Below are positions 40,876-47,861 of a stretch of DNA of 47,861 nt, in pieces. The stretch's first letter is position 1, and the number at the start of each line of letters is the position of its first letter. The translations under genes were made by a program, and so were the position numbers. This stretch comes from an uncultured beta proteobacterium (GTDB lineage: Bacteria; Pseudomonadota; Gammaproteobacteria; Burkholderiales; Burkholderiaceae_C). The DNA lies in contig CAJAVE010000111.1 in assembly GCA_903945325.1 (NCBI GenBank), positions 1-47,861 on the forward strand. The letters run 5' to 3'. The notes beneath the pieces are model-generated. The model worked only from the letters and a program-made list of their open reading frames with translations. It did no database searches and was not told the DNA's origin.

Positions 40876-41685
40876 CTATTTCTGGCTTTTAATGTCGAAA
40901 TTGCGCAGCGCAGCCTCAATCGCTGCCGCAGTGGCGATGGGCTTTTCCATGGGGAACAAATGGCTGCCATCGAGCATCATGATGCGGCCTTTGGTGATTT
41001 TTTGGGTAGTGGCCATGCCAACCTGTTTCATTTCGACCGACGCGAGCCCACCGATAAAAGCGACTGGGCATTTGACCGGGTGCCGCGCCAGCAATTGCTC
41101 AAGATTGTCGGGGACCGTGTTGTAAAACTGGGTTTCCACATGACGGTCAAAGCTCAGAACGCGCTTGCCTTCGGACTCCAGCGTGCCGTGGGTGACATAG
41201 TCCATCAATACTTCGTCATCCCATTTTGCAAATACCTTCTTGTGCCGAAAGTGCTCAAACGCTGCCTGCACCGTGGGCCAGTGGTTGCGCCGGTTGCGGC
41301 TGACCGCCCCAGGTGACAGGGAACCAAACATCTGCGTGGTTTTCATCACACCCACCGCCGTGGAACGCCAGCCGCCCAGAATGGGGGAATCGATCAGCAC
41401 CACTCCGCGTGCCAACTCCGGATTGCTGGATGCCGCCATCAGGCTCAGAAATCCTCCCAGCGAGTGGCCTACGAGCCAAACCGGTTCGCCAGCCTTGTCC
41501 ACCACAGTGCGGGCGTAGTCCACCAGTTGCAGCACCACGTCAGGCCAGTTGTTGGTGATGGGGTAGCGCGGGTCGTGGCCGTACTTCTCGATCGCCTTGA
41601 CCGTGAATCCGCGCGCTTTCAGGTTCTTGAACAAAACGCGGTAGGTGCTGGCCGGAAAGCTGTTGGCGTGGGAGAAAACGATCAA
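40876..41685 (-). CDS. alpha/beta-hydrolase, TTG start overlapping anbu
   Basis: A 269-aa cytoplasmic hydrolase with nucleophile elbow GHSLGG (Ser near residue 74), an early SHANSFPAS oxyanion region, and a late His in LDGSHLFPME. The start is a TTG at 41685 that overlaps the stop of the anbu gene as TTGA, so the pair is translationally coupled. No better start lies in the frame. Substrate unknown. Hydrolases of this kind beside anbu are not part of the usual anbu cluster I know of. Confidence 0.85.
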   Translation of the reverse strand: MIVFSHANSFPASTYRVLFKNLKARGFTVKAIEKYGHDPRYPITNNWPDVVLQLVDYARTVVDKAGEPVWLVGHSLGGFLSLMAASSNPELARGVVLIDSPILGGWRSTAVGVMKTTQMFGSLSPGAVSRNRRNHWPTVQAAFEHFRHKKVFAKWDDEVLMDYVTHGTLESEGKRVLSFDRHVETQFYNTVPDNLEQLLARHPVKCPVAFIGGLASVEMKQVGMATTQKITKGRIMMLDGSHLFPMEKPIATAAAIEAALRNFDIKSQK

Positions 41686-42509
41686 ATCAGCTTTTCCTGC
41701 GGTGTACTGATCTTTTTCAAAGGCAGGCTACGCGCTGCGGTCACCAGCAAGGGAACATCGGTCTGGCCACCGTTCCACAGAGGGTCTTCAATGCTGTCGA
41801 ATACCTCGCGCAGCTTCAGGCCCCAGTTGTCGTGCAGCATTTTGAAATACGGGTTGTGCTCGTCAATGCACACAACCCGGTCGGTATGGAACTGGTTGGC
41901 CTCGTAGACCACCAGGTCCAGCGGCAGGCCGACCGAGAGGTTTGATTTGAGTGTGGAGTCCATCGACACCAGGGCGCACTTGGCGGCCTCGTCCAACGGG
42001 GTGTTTGGCGTGATGACACGGTCCAGTACTGGCTTGCCGTATTTGGATTCGCCGACCTGGAAGTAGGGCGTCTCGGGCGTGGCTTCGATGAAATTGCCGG
42101 CTGAATAAACCTGGAACAGGCGCATGCCTTCGCCGTGGATCTGCCCGCCAAAAATCAGCGACACATTGAAGTCCACTCCGGCATTTTGGAGAGCAGCGCC
42201 ATCGCGCTCCTGCACCCGGCGGATGGCCGAGCCCAGCACGCGGGCCGCATCGAACATGCTCCTGGCGTTCCAGATGGTGATGCCTTCGTCGTTCTCGTGG
42301 TCTTTGAGCTTCTCAATTTGCAGGATTTCCCGCACAGACTGTGAAATGCTCAGGTTGCCCGCCGACAGCAGCACCATGAAGCGGTCACCCGGCTTTTCGT
42401 AGACGATCATTTTGCGGAAGGTGCTGATCTGGTCCAGCCCGGCATTGGTGCGGGAATCGGAGAGGAACACCAGGCCGGCGTTGAGTTTGATGGCTACACA
42501 GTAGGTCAT
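41682..42509 (-). CDS. anbu: Anbu-type bacterial proteasome homologue
   Basis: A 275-aa member of the proteasome-like Ntn-hydrolase family. After Met removal the N-terminal nucleophile is Thr2 (MTYCVAIKLNAGLVFLSDSR), followed by the family's NAGLDQISTFRKM; other family pieces are SAGNLSISQSV and YPVGE-like FQVGESKYGKP. Anbu forms open ring-like assemblies. The genes often found beside anbu (alpha-E, transglutaminase-like, ATP-grasp) are absent here; instead the coupled alpha/beta-hydrolase follows. Length is normal. Confidence 0.92.
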   Translation of the reverse strand: MTYCVAIKLNAGLVFLSDSRTNAGLDQISTFRKMIVYEKPGDRFMVLLSAGNLSISQSVREILQIEKLKDHENDEGITIWNARSMFDAARVLGSAIRRVQERDGAALQNAGVDFNVSLIFGGQIHGEGMRLFQVYSAGNFIEATPETPYFQVGESKYGKPVLDRVITPNTPLDEAAKCALVSMDSTLKSNLSVGLPLDLVVYEANQFHTDRVVCIDEHNPYFKMLHDNWGLKLREVFDSIEDPLWNGGQTDVPLLVTAARSLPLKKISTPQEKLI

Positions 42510-42555
42510 TGTCAGGAGTGCTTAGGGGAAATACCTAGAGTGTATCGACCCCACA

Positions 42556-43686
42556 TCAACGCATGAACTTGCCGCCACGGCCAATGATGGTCAGATCCGT
42601 AAAGTTGGAGGCTTGGTGGTCCTTGGCGCTGTAGTTGACGGTGAATCCACCCAGGTTGAAATCCCGTATCGACTCCAGGCCATTGATAAGTGCCTCGCGT
42701 GACAGGTTCTTTCCCGCACGTCGCAGGCCCTCCACCAAAATTCGCGCCGTAAGGTAACCTTCGAGGCTCGAAAAGTCGAAATCTTTGTGGCCCGCCTCTG
42801 TCATGCGTTGCTGGTATTCACGAACAATGGTGCTACTTTGGGCATAGGGGAACGGCACCACCTGTGAAATCACCACGCCCTGACCGGCATCACCCAGTTC
42901 GTCCGCCAGTGCCCGCGATCCGACGAAACTCACATTGAAAAATTGCCCACCATAGCCCTTGGAACGCGCTTGCTTGATGAAGGCTGCACAGGACTTGTAG
43001 GCACTGATCTGTACGATGGCTTCGGGCTCCGACTTGAGAATGGTCTCCAGTGACTGGGCCACGTCCACTGAATTGCGCTCCACTGTGGCGGTTACCACGG
43101 GTTTGAGCTGGCGTTTGGCCAGTGCGCGAATGACGCCTTCCAGCCCGGCTTTGCCATAGGCATCGTTCTGGTAAAACACTGCAATTTTTTTGGCACCCAG
43201 TGTGGTGAGGTGCTGCACGATGCGCTCCGTTTCATCAAAATAGCTGGCACGCACATGGAACACTTGCCGGTTAAACGGCTCGCGCAGCGCTTGGGCGCCG
43301 GTGAACATGCCAATCAGTGGTACTTGCGCTTCGGTCAAAATGGGCAATGCTGCAAGTCCGGTGGGTGTCCCCACCGACCCGGCCAGGGCAAATACCTTGT
43401 CTTCGTTGATCAGTGCATTGACGGCGGCAGCGGCCCTTTCGGGCTCGTAGCCGTCGTCGCGGGTGATCAATTTGATGGAGCGCCCGTTGACACCTCCCTG
43501 GGCATTGACGCTGCTGAAATAGGCTTGCATGCCGATTTGCATGCGTTGGCCCAGCTGGGCCGCAGGCCCGGTTGTGGCCGCAAATTGGCCAATAAGAATT
43601 TCCTTCTCGGTGACGCCATTTTGAGCCACTGCAAGGGTAGTGACACACATCAGGGCCAGAGCAGCCAGTTTTTTTGAGATTGTCAT
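42556..43686 (-). CDS. branched-chain amino-acid-type periplasmic binding protein 2
   Basis: A 376-aa LivJ-like periplasmic binding protein. The signal peptide is MTISKKLAALALMCVTTLAVA; the mature part starts QNGVTEKEILIGQFAATTGP, a typical first strand. The start at ATG 43686 lies between the long upstream frame and the signal. Its ligand loops (GSVGTPTGLAALPILTEA, AYGKAGLEG) differ from those of the 32411 paralogue, so the ligand is likely different. No transporter genes adjoin; it stands as an orphan between mutS and anbu. Confidence 0.92.
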   Translation of the reverse strand: MTISKKLAALALMCVTTLAVAQNGVTEKEILIGQFAATTGPAAQLGQRMQIGMQAYFSSVNAQGGVNGRSIKLITRDDGYEPERAAAAVNALINEDKVFALAGSVGTPTGLAALPILTEAQVPLIGMFTGAQALREPFNRQVFHVRASYFDETERIVQHLTTLGAKKIAVFYQNDAYGKAGLEGVIRALAKRQLKPVVTATVERNSVDVAQSLETILKSEPEAIVQISAYKSCAAFIKQARSKGYGGQFFNVSFVGSRALADELGDAGQGVVISQVVPFPYAQSSTIVREYQQRMTEAGHKDFDFSSLEGYLTARILVEGLRRAGKNLSREALINGLESIRDFNLGGFTVNYSAKDHQASNFTDLTIIGRGGKFMR

Positions 43687-43753
43687 GAAGTTCCAACGGG
43701 GTACGAGTGTTGACCAAGGAGGCAAGGCTAACCCATTTTGCACGGAATCCGCA

Positions 43754-46513
43754 TCAGGTATTTTTTGCCAACGCTTTCAATTGGTACAGAGCCTCCAGGG
43801 CTTCCCTTGGGCTCATTGCATCAGGATTTATGGCTGCAAGCATAGTCTCCCATGCGCTGGCAGCTATCGTTTCAGTAGCAGGTGGGGCTGCAAACAAGTC
43901 AACCTGGGCCTGGGCCTGTGTGGCCTGCAGCTCCAGCGCGTCCAGCGTATGGCGTGCCTGGTTCAACACAGCAGCGGGCATGCCGGCCAGGCGCGCGACC
44001 TGGACGCCATAGCTCTTGCTCGCCGGTCCGCTCTGTATTTCGTGTAAGAACACGATGTCGCGCCCCGACTCGGTGGCGCTGACGTGCACATTGAGTGCCT
44101 GGTGGTGGGTCGCGGGGAACTCGGTCAGCTCAAAGTAGTGGGTGGCAAACAGCGTGAATGCCTGGGTCTTGTCGTGCAACTGCGTGGCAATGGCAGAGGC
44201 CAGCGCCAGGCCGTCGAAAGTGGATGTGCCGCGGCCAATCTCGTCCATCAGCACCAGCGAGCAGGGCGTGGCGGCGTGCAGGATTTGTGCGGCCTCCGTC
44301 ATCTCCAGCATGAAGGTGGACTGTGCGTTGGCCAGGTCGTCTGCCGCGCCGATGCGGGTGTGGATGGCGTCAATCGGCCCCAGGCGGCAAGCGGCGGCTG
44401 GCACGTAGCTGCCAATGGAAGCCAGTAACACGATCAAGGCCACTTGGCGCATATAGGTGGATTTGCCACCCATATTGGGGCCGGTGATGATCTGTAGCCG
44501 CTGTTTGGGGCCAAGGCGCGTGTCGTTGGCGATGAAATTTCCGCTACTGAGTTCGGCCAGCCGCGCCTGCACCACCGGGTGGCGGCCGTGCGTGATGTCG
44601 ATACACGGCTCCACCGCAAACTGCGGAGCGCACCAATCTAAGGTGAGCGAGCGCTCGGTCAACGCGCAAAGCGCGTCCAGCGCGGCCAGGGCCCGAGCGG
44701 TGCGGGTCAGTGTGGGAACAAAGGCCTGCAACTGGTCCAGCACCTGCTCGAACAGCCACTTTTCGCGGGCCAGCGCGCGCTCCTGGGCAGACAGGGCTCT
44801 GTCTTCAAACGCCTTGAGTTCGGGGGTGATGAAGCGCTCGGCGTTCTTGAGGGTCTGGCGGCGGCGGTAATCGTCGGGCACCTTGTCTGCTTGACCGGTG
44901 GTGACCTCAATGTAGAAGCCATGAACCCGGTTGAACTGCACGCGCAGATTCGGAATGCCGGTGCGGGCCCGCTCGCGCCCTTCCAGGTCCAGCAAAAACC
45001 CGTCGCAATTGGTCTGAATGGCGCGCAGCTCGTCCAGTTCGACATCAAAACCAGTGGCAATCACACCACCATCCCGTACCAAAGCAGCTGGCTCGGGGGC
45101 TATTGAACGCAGCAGCAGGGCCCCGCAGTTCGGTGGCGGCAGCAGATCGCGCGCAATGTCCGCCAGCAAACCTTCAAGAAGGCTATTGGGCTGGGGATTC
45201 TGCGCAGGTAAAGGAGGAGCCCGCAAAGCGGGCGGGGGACACGGAGCAGAATTCTCAGCCCAATAGCCTTCCAGCCCCCGCAGAACATGCGCAAGCAGCT
45301 CCGTTTTTTGTAGCGTCACAACCAGCGCAACCAGTTCGCGCGGCCGCACTTGGCGCAGTGCCGTGCGGGCCGTGATGCGCTCCACATCGGCACTACCCTT
45401 GAGCTGTAGGCGCAAACCCTGCCACAGCGCTAGCGAAGATGACTGCATAGTGCCACTGCGCAACGTGGCTATGGCATCCAGCCGCGCTTGAGCCTGCGAC
45501 CGGTCACGCCGGGGTGTCAGCAGCCAGCTCTTGAGCATGCGGCTGCCCATGCCGGTCATGCAGGTGTCCAACAGCGAGAACAATGTTGGCGAATCTTCGC
45601 CGCGCAGTGTCTGCACCAATTCCAGGTTGCGCCGGGTGGTAGGCGGCAAATCGATCAGTTCGCCATCACGCTGCACCTGCACGCTACTGATGTGGGTCAG
45701 CGCGCGGCCCTGGGTGTGCTCTGTGTAGCCGAGCAGGGCCGCGCAGGCGGCGTGCGCCAACGGCAGGTCTTGCGCATTCCAGCTCGCCAGGCTGGCGGCC
45801 TGCAGTGCGTCCAGCAGTTTGCGCTGACCCAGTGCAGCGTCGAATTGCCACTCCGGGCGGGCCGTGGTGTATAGGGCGTTGACACCGCCCTGCCCCGAGC
45901 GCAGGCGTTTGAGGCGGTCCTCAAAGGCTTGCGTGGCACCGGCGCTATAGGCCAGCTCGCTGGGGCTCACCCGCGCCACCCACTCGGGAACCGCATCGGG
46001 CGCGCACTCGGCCAGGTGAACCACGCCCTGGGTGACGCTCAGCCATGCCAGGCCGCAGCGGTTGCGCGGGCCCTGGTGTATGGCCATCAGCACGGACTCG
46101 GACTTTTCGCTGAGCAGTTCGGCGTCCACCAGCGTGCCGGGTGTCACCACGCGCACCACCTTGCGTTCCACCGGTCCTTTGCCGGTGACCTCACCCACCT
46201 GCTCGCAGATTGCGACCGATTCGCCGTGGCGAATCAGCTTGGCCAGGTAGCCTTCCATGGCATGGAAGGGAACCCCGGCCATCACCACCGGCTCGCCGGC
46301 GGATTGGCCGCGCTGCGTCAGCGTGATGTCGAGCAGGCGCGCGGCCTTCTCGGCGTCGGCGTAGAACATCTCATAGAAATCACCCATGCGGTAAAAGAGC
46401 AGGGTGTTGGGGTGTTCGGCCTTGAGTCCAAGGTACTGGGCCATCATTGGGGTATGCGCTGAAAAATCAGAGTTCTTCGTCTCGGTAAGTGCTGATTTAT
46501 CGCTAATTTCCAA
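43754..46513 (-). CDS. mutS: DNA mismatch repair ATPase MutS, with repeat-derived insertion
   Basis: A 919-aa mismatch-recognition protein. Mismatch wedge [16 protein letters not shown], Walker [14 protein letters not shown], Walker [18 protein letters not shown], ending [16 protein letters not shown] are all intact, so function is expected. No ATG lies before [10 protein letters not shown] start at TTG 46513, which has GGAG seven bases upstream. Between [20 protein letters not shown] and [12 protein letters not shown] (in the lever/clamp region) there are about 40-50 extra residues: [13 protein letters not shown] comes from a palindromic element and [19 protein letters not shown] from an interspersed repeat. 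A tyrosine recombinase starts 210 bases upstream, divergent. Confidence 0.93.
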   Translation of the reverse strand: MEISDKSALTETKNSDFSAHTPMMAQYLGLKAEHPNTLLFYRMGDFYEMFYADAEKAARLLDITLTQRGQSAGEPVVMAGVPFHAMEGYLAKLIRHGESVAICEQVGEVTGKGPVERKVVRVVTPGTLVDAELLSEKSESVLMAIHQGPRNRCGLAWLSVTQGVVHLAECAPDAVPEWVARVSPSELAYSAGATQAFEDRLKRLRSGQGGVNALYTTARPEWQFDAALGQRKLLDALQAASLASWNAQDLPLAHAACAALLGYTEHTQGRALTHISSVQVQRDGELIDLPPTTRRNLELVQTLRGEDSPTLFSLLDTCMTGMGSRMLKSWLLTPRRDRSQAQARLDAIATLRSGTMQSSSLALWQGLRLQLKGSADVERITARTALRQVRPRELVALVVTLQKTELLAHVLRGLEGYWAENSAPCPPPALRAPPLPAQNPQPNSLLEGLLADIARDLLPPPNCGALLLRSIAPEPAALVRDGGVIATGFDVELDELRAIQTNCDGFLLDLEGRERARTGIPNLRVQFNRVHGFYIEVTTGQADKVPDDYRRRQTLKNAERFITPELKAFEDRALSAQERALAREKWLFEQVLDQLQAFVPTLTRTARALAALDALCALTERSLTLDWCAPQFAVEPCIDITHGRHPVVQARLAELSSGNFIANDTRLGPKQRLQIITGPNMGGKSTYMRQVALIVLLASIGSYVPAAACRLGPIDAIHTRIGAADDLANAQSTFMLEMTEAAQILHAATPCSLVLMDEIGRGTSTFDGLALASAIATQLHDKTQAFTLFATHYFELTEFPATHHQALNVHVSATESGRDIVFLHEIQSGPASKSYGVQVARLAGMPAAVLNQARHTLDALELQATQAQAQVDLFAAPPATETIAASAWETMLAAINPDAMSPREALEALYQLKALAKNT
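43832..43880 (+). repeat. degenerate repeat-like stretch near the mutS 3' end
   Basis: GCAAGCATAGTCTCCC, then ATGCGCTGGCAGCTATC and TTTCAGTAGCAGG follow the family order (ATGCGCAAGCAGCTATC...GTAGCA). It encodes [14 protein letters not shown], just before the conserved end. Match is partial. Confidence 0.4.
45179..45270. repeat. 92-bp palindromic element within mutS
   Basis: Arms of 24 bases at 45179-45202 and 45247-45270 (AAGGCTATTGGGCTG...) are inverted with 22 of 24 matches. The middle contains GCCCGC-aaa-GCGGGC (45219-45233) and looks like common non-coding palindromes of Comamonadaceae. The right arm runs directly into the interspersed repeat at 45265. Confidence 0.75.
45265..45315 (+). 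repeat. interspersed ~50-bp repeat, copy K, inside mutS
   Basis: AGCCTTCCAGCCCCCGCAGA, then CATGCGCAAGCAGCTCCG and GTAGC. The orientation is that of the other copies, opposite to the mutS coding strand. It has stayed in frame. Confidence 0.82.
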
Positions 46514-46588
46514 GGTGATCTCCAAATTCTCTAATGCCCCTAAGTGCCCTGTGATGACCTCTAATAAGACCCATCGACCCCTCAAAAA

Positions 46589-46648
46589 TGCCGCCAATAT
46601 GCCGCCAAAAATGCATTTCGAGCCATAATGAGTCCAAATTTGGCGGCA
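46589..46648. repeat. three TGCCGCCAA motifs between mutS and the integrase
   Basis: TGCCGCCAA occurs at 46589-46597 and 46600-46608, and inverted (TTGGCGGCA) at 46640-46648. The motif sits 76 to 135 bases before the integrase ATG. Iterated short motifs next to int are typical of arm-type sites or an autoregulatory operator; attL should be close. Confidence 0.45.
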
Positions 46649-46723
46649 CGACACCCCAGTTGAATAAATTTGGCTCCAACCGCAGATTGGTCTGTGGTGG
46701 TTTGCCCGTACAAGGAATCTGCG

Positions 46724-47861
46724 ATGAAGCTAGCATTGAAATCAGAGACTGTGTTTGAGTTGTTTCGAGAGATGCAGGGGACTGAAAAGTATGGCCCGTT
46801 GGGTCCAAAGGCTCCAAATCCACAAGCAACCGGTGCAAAGTTCATTTCGTTTAGTGGTCCCAATTATGTTGTCTACGACGATCACAAAGATGCTCCGCCA
46901 GGATTTGCACTAAGGATAGGGCGCACCTCGGCCGTATTCTTGGTCGACAAGCGAGTGGCTGGGCGGAAATTGAAGATTCCGGTTGGCTTGGCCGCAGGCA
47001 AGAAGGGCACTGAAAAGGTCATGTCACTGACCGAGGCAAGGGACCAGGCATGGGGACTCGCTCAGCTTGCGAAAAAGCACGGAATGAATCCCAAGGATGT
47101 GTCCGATCAAATTGAGGCGTCCGAGCTTACTCTTGGCGACGTGTGGGAGACATACTTGAAATTCCTGAAGTCGAAGCAACCGCCAATCAAGCACAACTCG
47201 GAGCTGTCCTTAAATAAGGCACGGCAAAAGTTTAAGGACTGGGAGCACCGTAAAGTGCGTTTGATTTCTGCTAAAGAGGTGTTGGATCGGTTTGATCACC
47301 ATGCGGTGGAAATGAAGCACAGGACTGCAGCAGAGGCGATGGGGCGTTGGGCTACAGCGGCGGTTGATAAGGCCATTGAGCGAGAGATCCATGATGCTCA
47401 TTCAGCAATGAGGCCACCGTCGCTCACTTACAACCCCTTCACGATTTTGCGCACTGAAGGGAAGTACCGTACTAACGAACAACTCGAGCGCGAATACAAG
47501 GTCAAAGGGATTCGCAACCCGCTTTCATTCACCGATAAAGTGGGTCCGTATGTAAGAGCCATTTGGGACTATCGCAAGCAGAATCCGGTTTCGGCGGACT
47601 TTATCTTCTTGACAATGTTGTGGGGTATGCGCCAGGGCGAATCGGCAACAATGCAATGGCGTGACCGAATTACGGATGCGGAGGCTGCCGTTGGGCGTTG
47701 GGTCGATATTGAGCGCGCTATTGGCTTTGTTGGCGACGCCAAGAACCGCGGTGACCATGAATTTCCGATTGCAAAATGTGCCATTGAACTTTTGAAACGA
47801 CGTCGAGCGGACCAAGACGCTGATCAACAGTGGCTTTTCCCAACATCTTCGCCAATGTCAA
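46724..47861 (+). CDS. tyrosine recombinase (integrase), N-terminal part
   Basis: An open frame of 379 codons begins at ATG 46724 and runs off the window without a stop. The N-terminal part is like the arm-binding domains of large integrases ([20 protein letters not shown], then a core-binding helical region). The catalytic domain has begun: [19 protein letters not shown] holds the first catalytic Arg (R303), and [10 protein letters not shown] the beta region. The second half (H-x-x-R, Tyr) lies outside. It starts divergent from mutS, so an integrated element probably extends to the right. Confidence 0.9.
   Translation, partial: MKLALKSETVFELFREMQGTEKYGPLGPKAPNPQATGAKFISFSGPNYVVYDDHKDAPPGFALRIGRTSAVFLVDKRVAGRKLKIPVGLAAGKKGTEKVMSLTEARDQAWGLAQLAKKHGMNPKDVSDQIEASELTLGDVWETYLKFLKSKQPPIKHNSELSLNKARQKFKDWEHRKVRLISAKEVLDRFDHHAVEMKHRTAAEAMGRWATAAVDKAIEREIHDAHSAMRPPSLTYNPFTILRTEGKYRTNEQLEREYKVKGIRNPLSFTDKVGPYVRAIWDYRKQNPVSADFIFLTMLWGMRQGESATMQWRDRITDAEAAVGRWVDIERAIGFVGDAKNRGDHEFPIAKCAIELLKRRRADQDADQQWLFPTSSPMS

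Noticed and set aside
40722..40970. An 82-aa minus-strand frame
   Set aside because: Overlaps the hydrolase gene's end, no ribosome-binding site, Arg-rich shadow translation.

Overview
The window comes from a high-GC betaproteobacterium, most likely of the family Comamonadaceae (Rhodoferax/Polaromonas-like). I infer this from the style of the housekeeping genes (glnS, mutS, udk, uppP, anbu), from the orphan LivJ-type binding proteins, and from a ~50-bp interspersed repeat of a kind I associate with that family. No rRNA, tRNA or CRISPR array is visible, and no gene-free stretch exceeds 300 bases.

Layout. 1-4.5 kb: the start of an exported protein (minus strand, cut by the window edge), then a plus-strand run of exported hydrolases (M1-type metallopeptidase, esterase, amidohydrolase). 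4.7-9.3 kb: a periplasmic solute-binding protein translationally coupled to a large membrane PAS/GGDEF/EAL protein. 9.4-18.9 kb: mixed metabolic and small genes (lipoprotein, DEDDy exonuclease, nitroreductase, esterase, GST, Old Yellow Enzyme, DUF427, methyltransferase, a membrane protein/HTH pair with its own promoter, TerB, zinc-ribbon protein, uridine kinase).

18.9-30.4 kb is the accessory part. Single genes or gene pairs are separated by same-orientation copies of the ~50-bp repeat: DUF924, two unknowns, a cold-shock/Excalibur membrane protein, a HepT/MntA toxin-antitoxin pair, a frameshifted DUF924 copy, a membrane-anchored Mrr-type nuclease, an XRE/AbiEii-type pair, a third DUF924 copy, and a NYN-LOTUS nuclease. 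It ends with a compact three-gene cassette: GHKL ATPase and methyltransferase-like protein, convergent with a C5 cytosine methyltransferase. I read this stretch as a defence/toxin-antitoxin island, and the last cassette is the best candidate for an undescribed system.

30.5-43.7 kb returns to core genes: glnS, two orphan amino-acid binding proteins, a P-loop protein, an outer-membrane protein, a 2TM-LytS-LytR operon, a DUF4139 protein, uppP, an eroded RTX-type calcium-binding fragment, and anbu coupled to an alpha/beta hydrolase. 43.7-47.9 kb: mutS, whose reading frame contains a repeat copy and a nested 92-bp palindrome and which has no ATG near its conserved N-terminus. A divergent tyrosine recombinase starts 210 bp upstream of it and runs off the window, so a further integrated element probably begins there.

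Common threads: many genes are coupled by ATGA, TGATG or TTGA overlaps, and the repeat family has entered non-coding gaps, stop codons and coding sequence.
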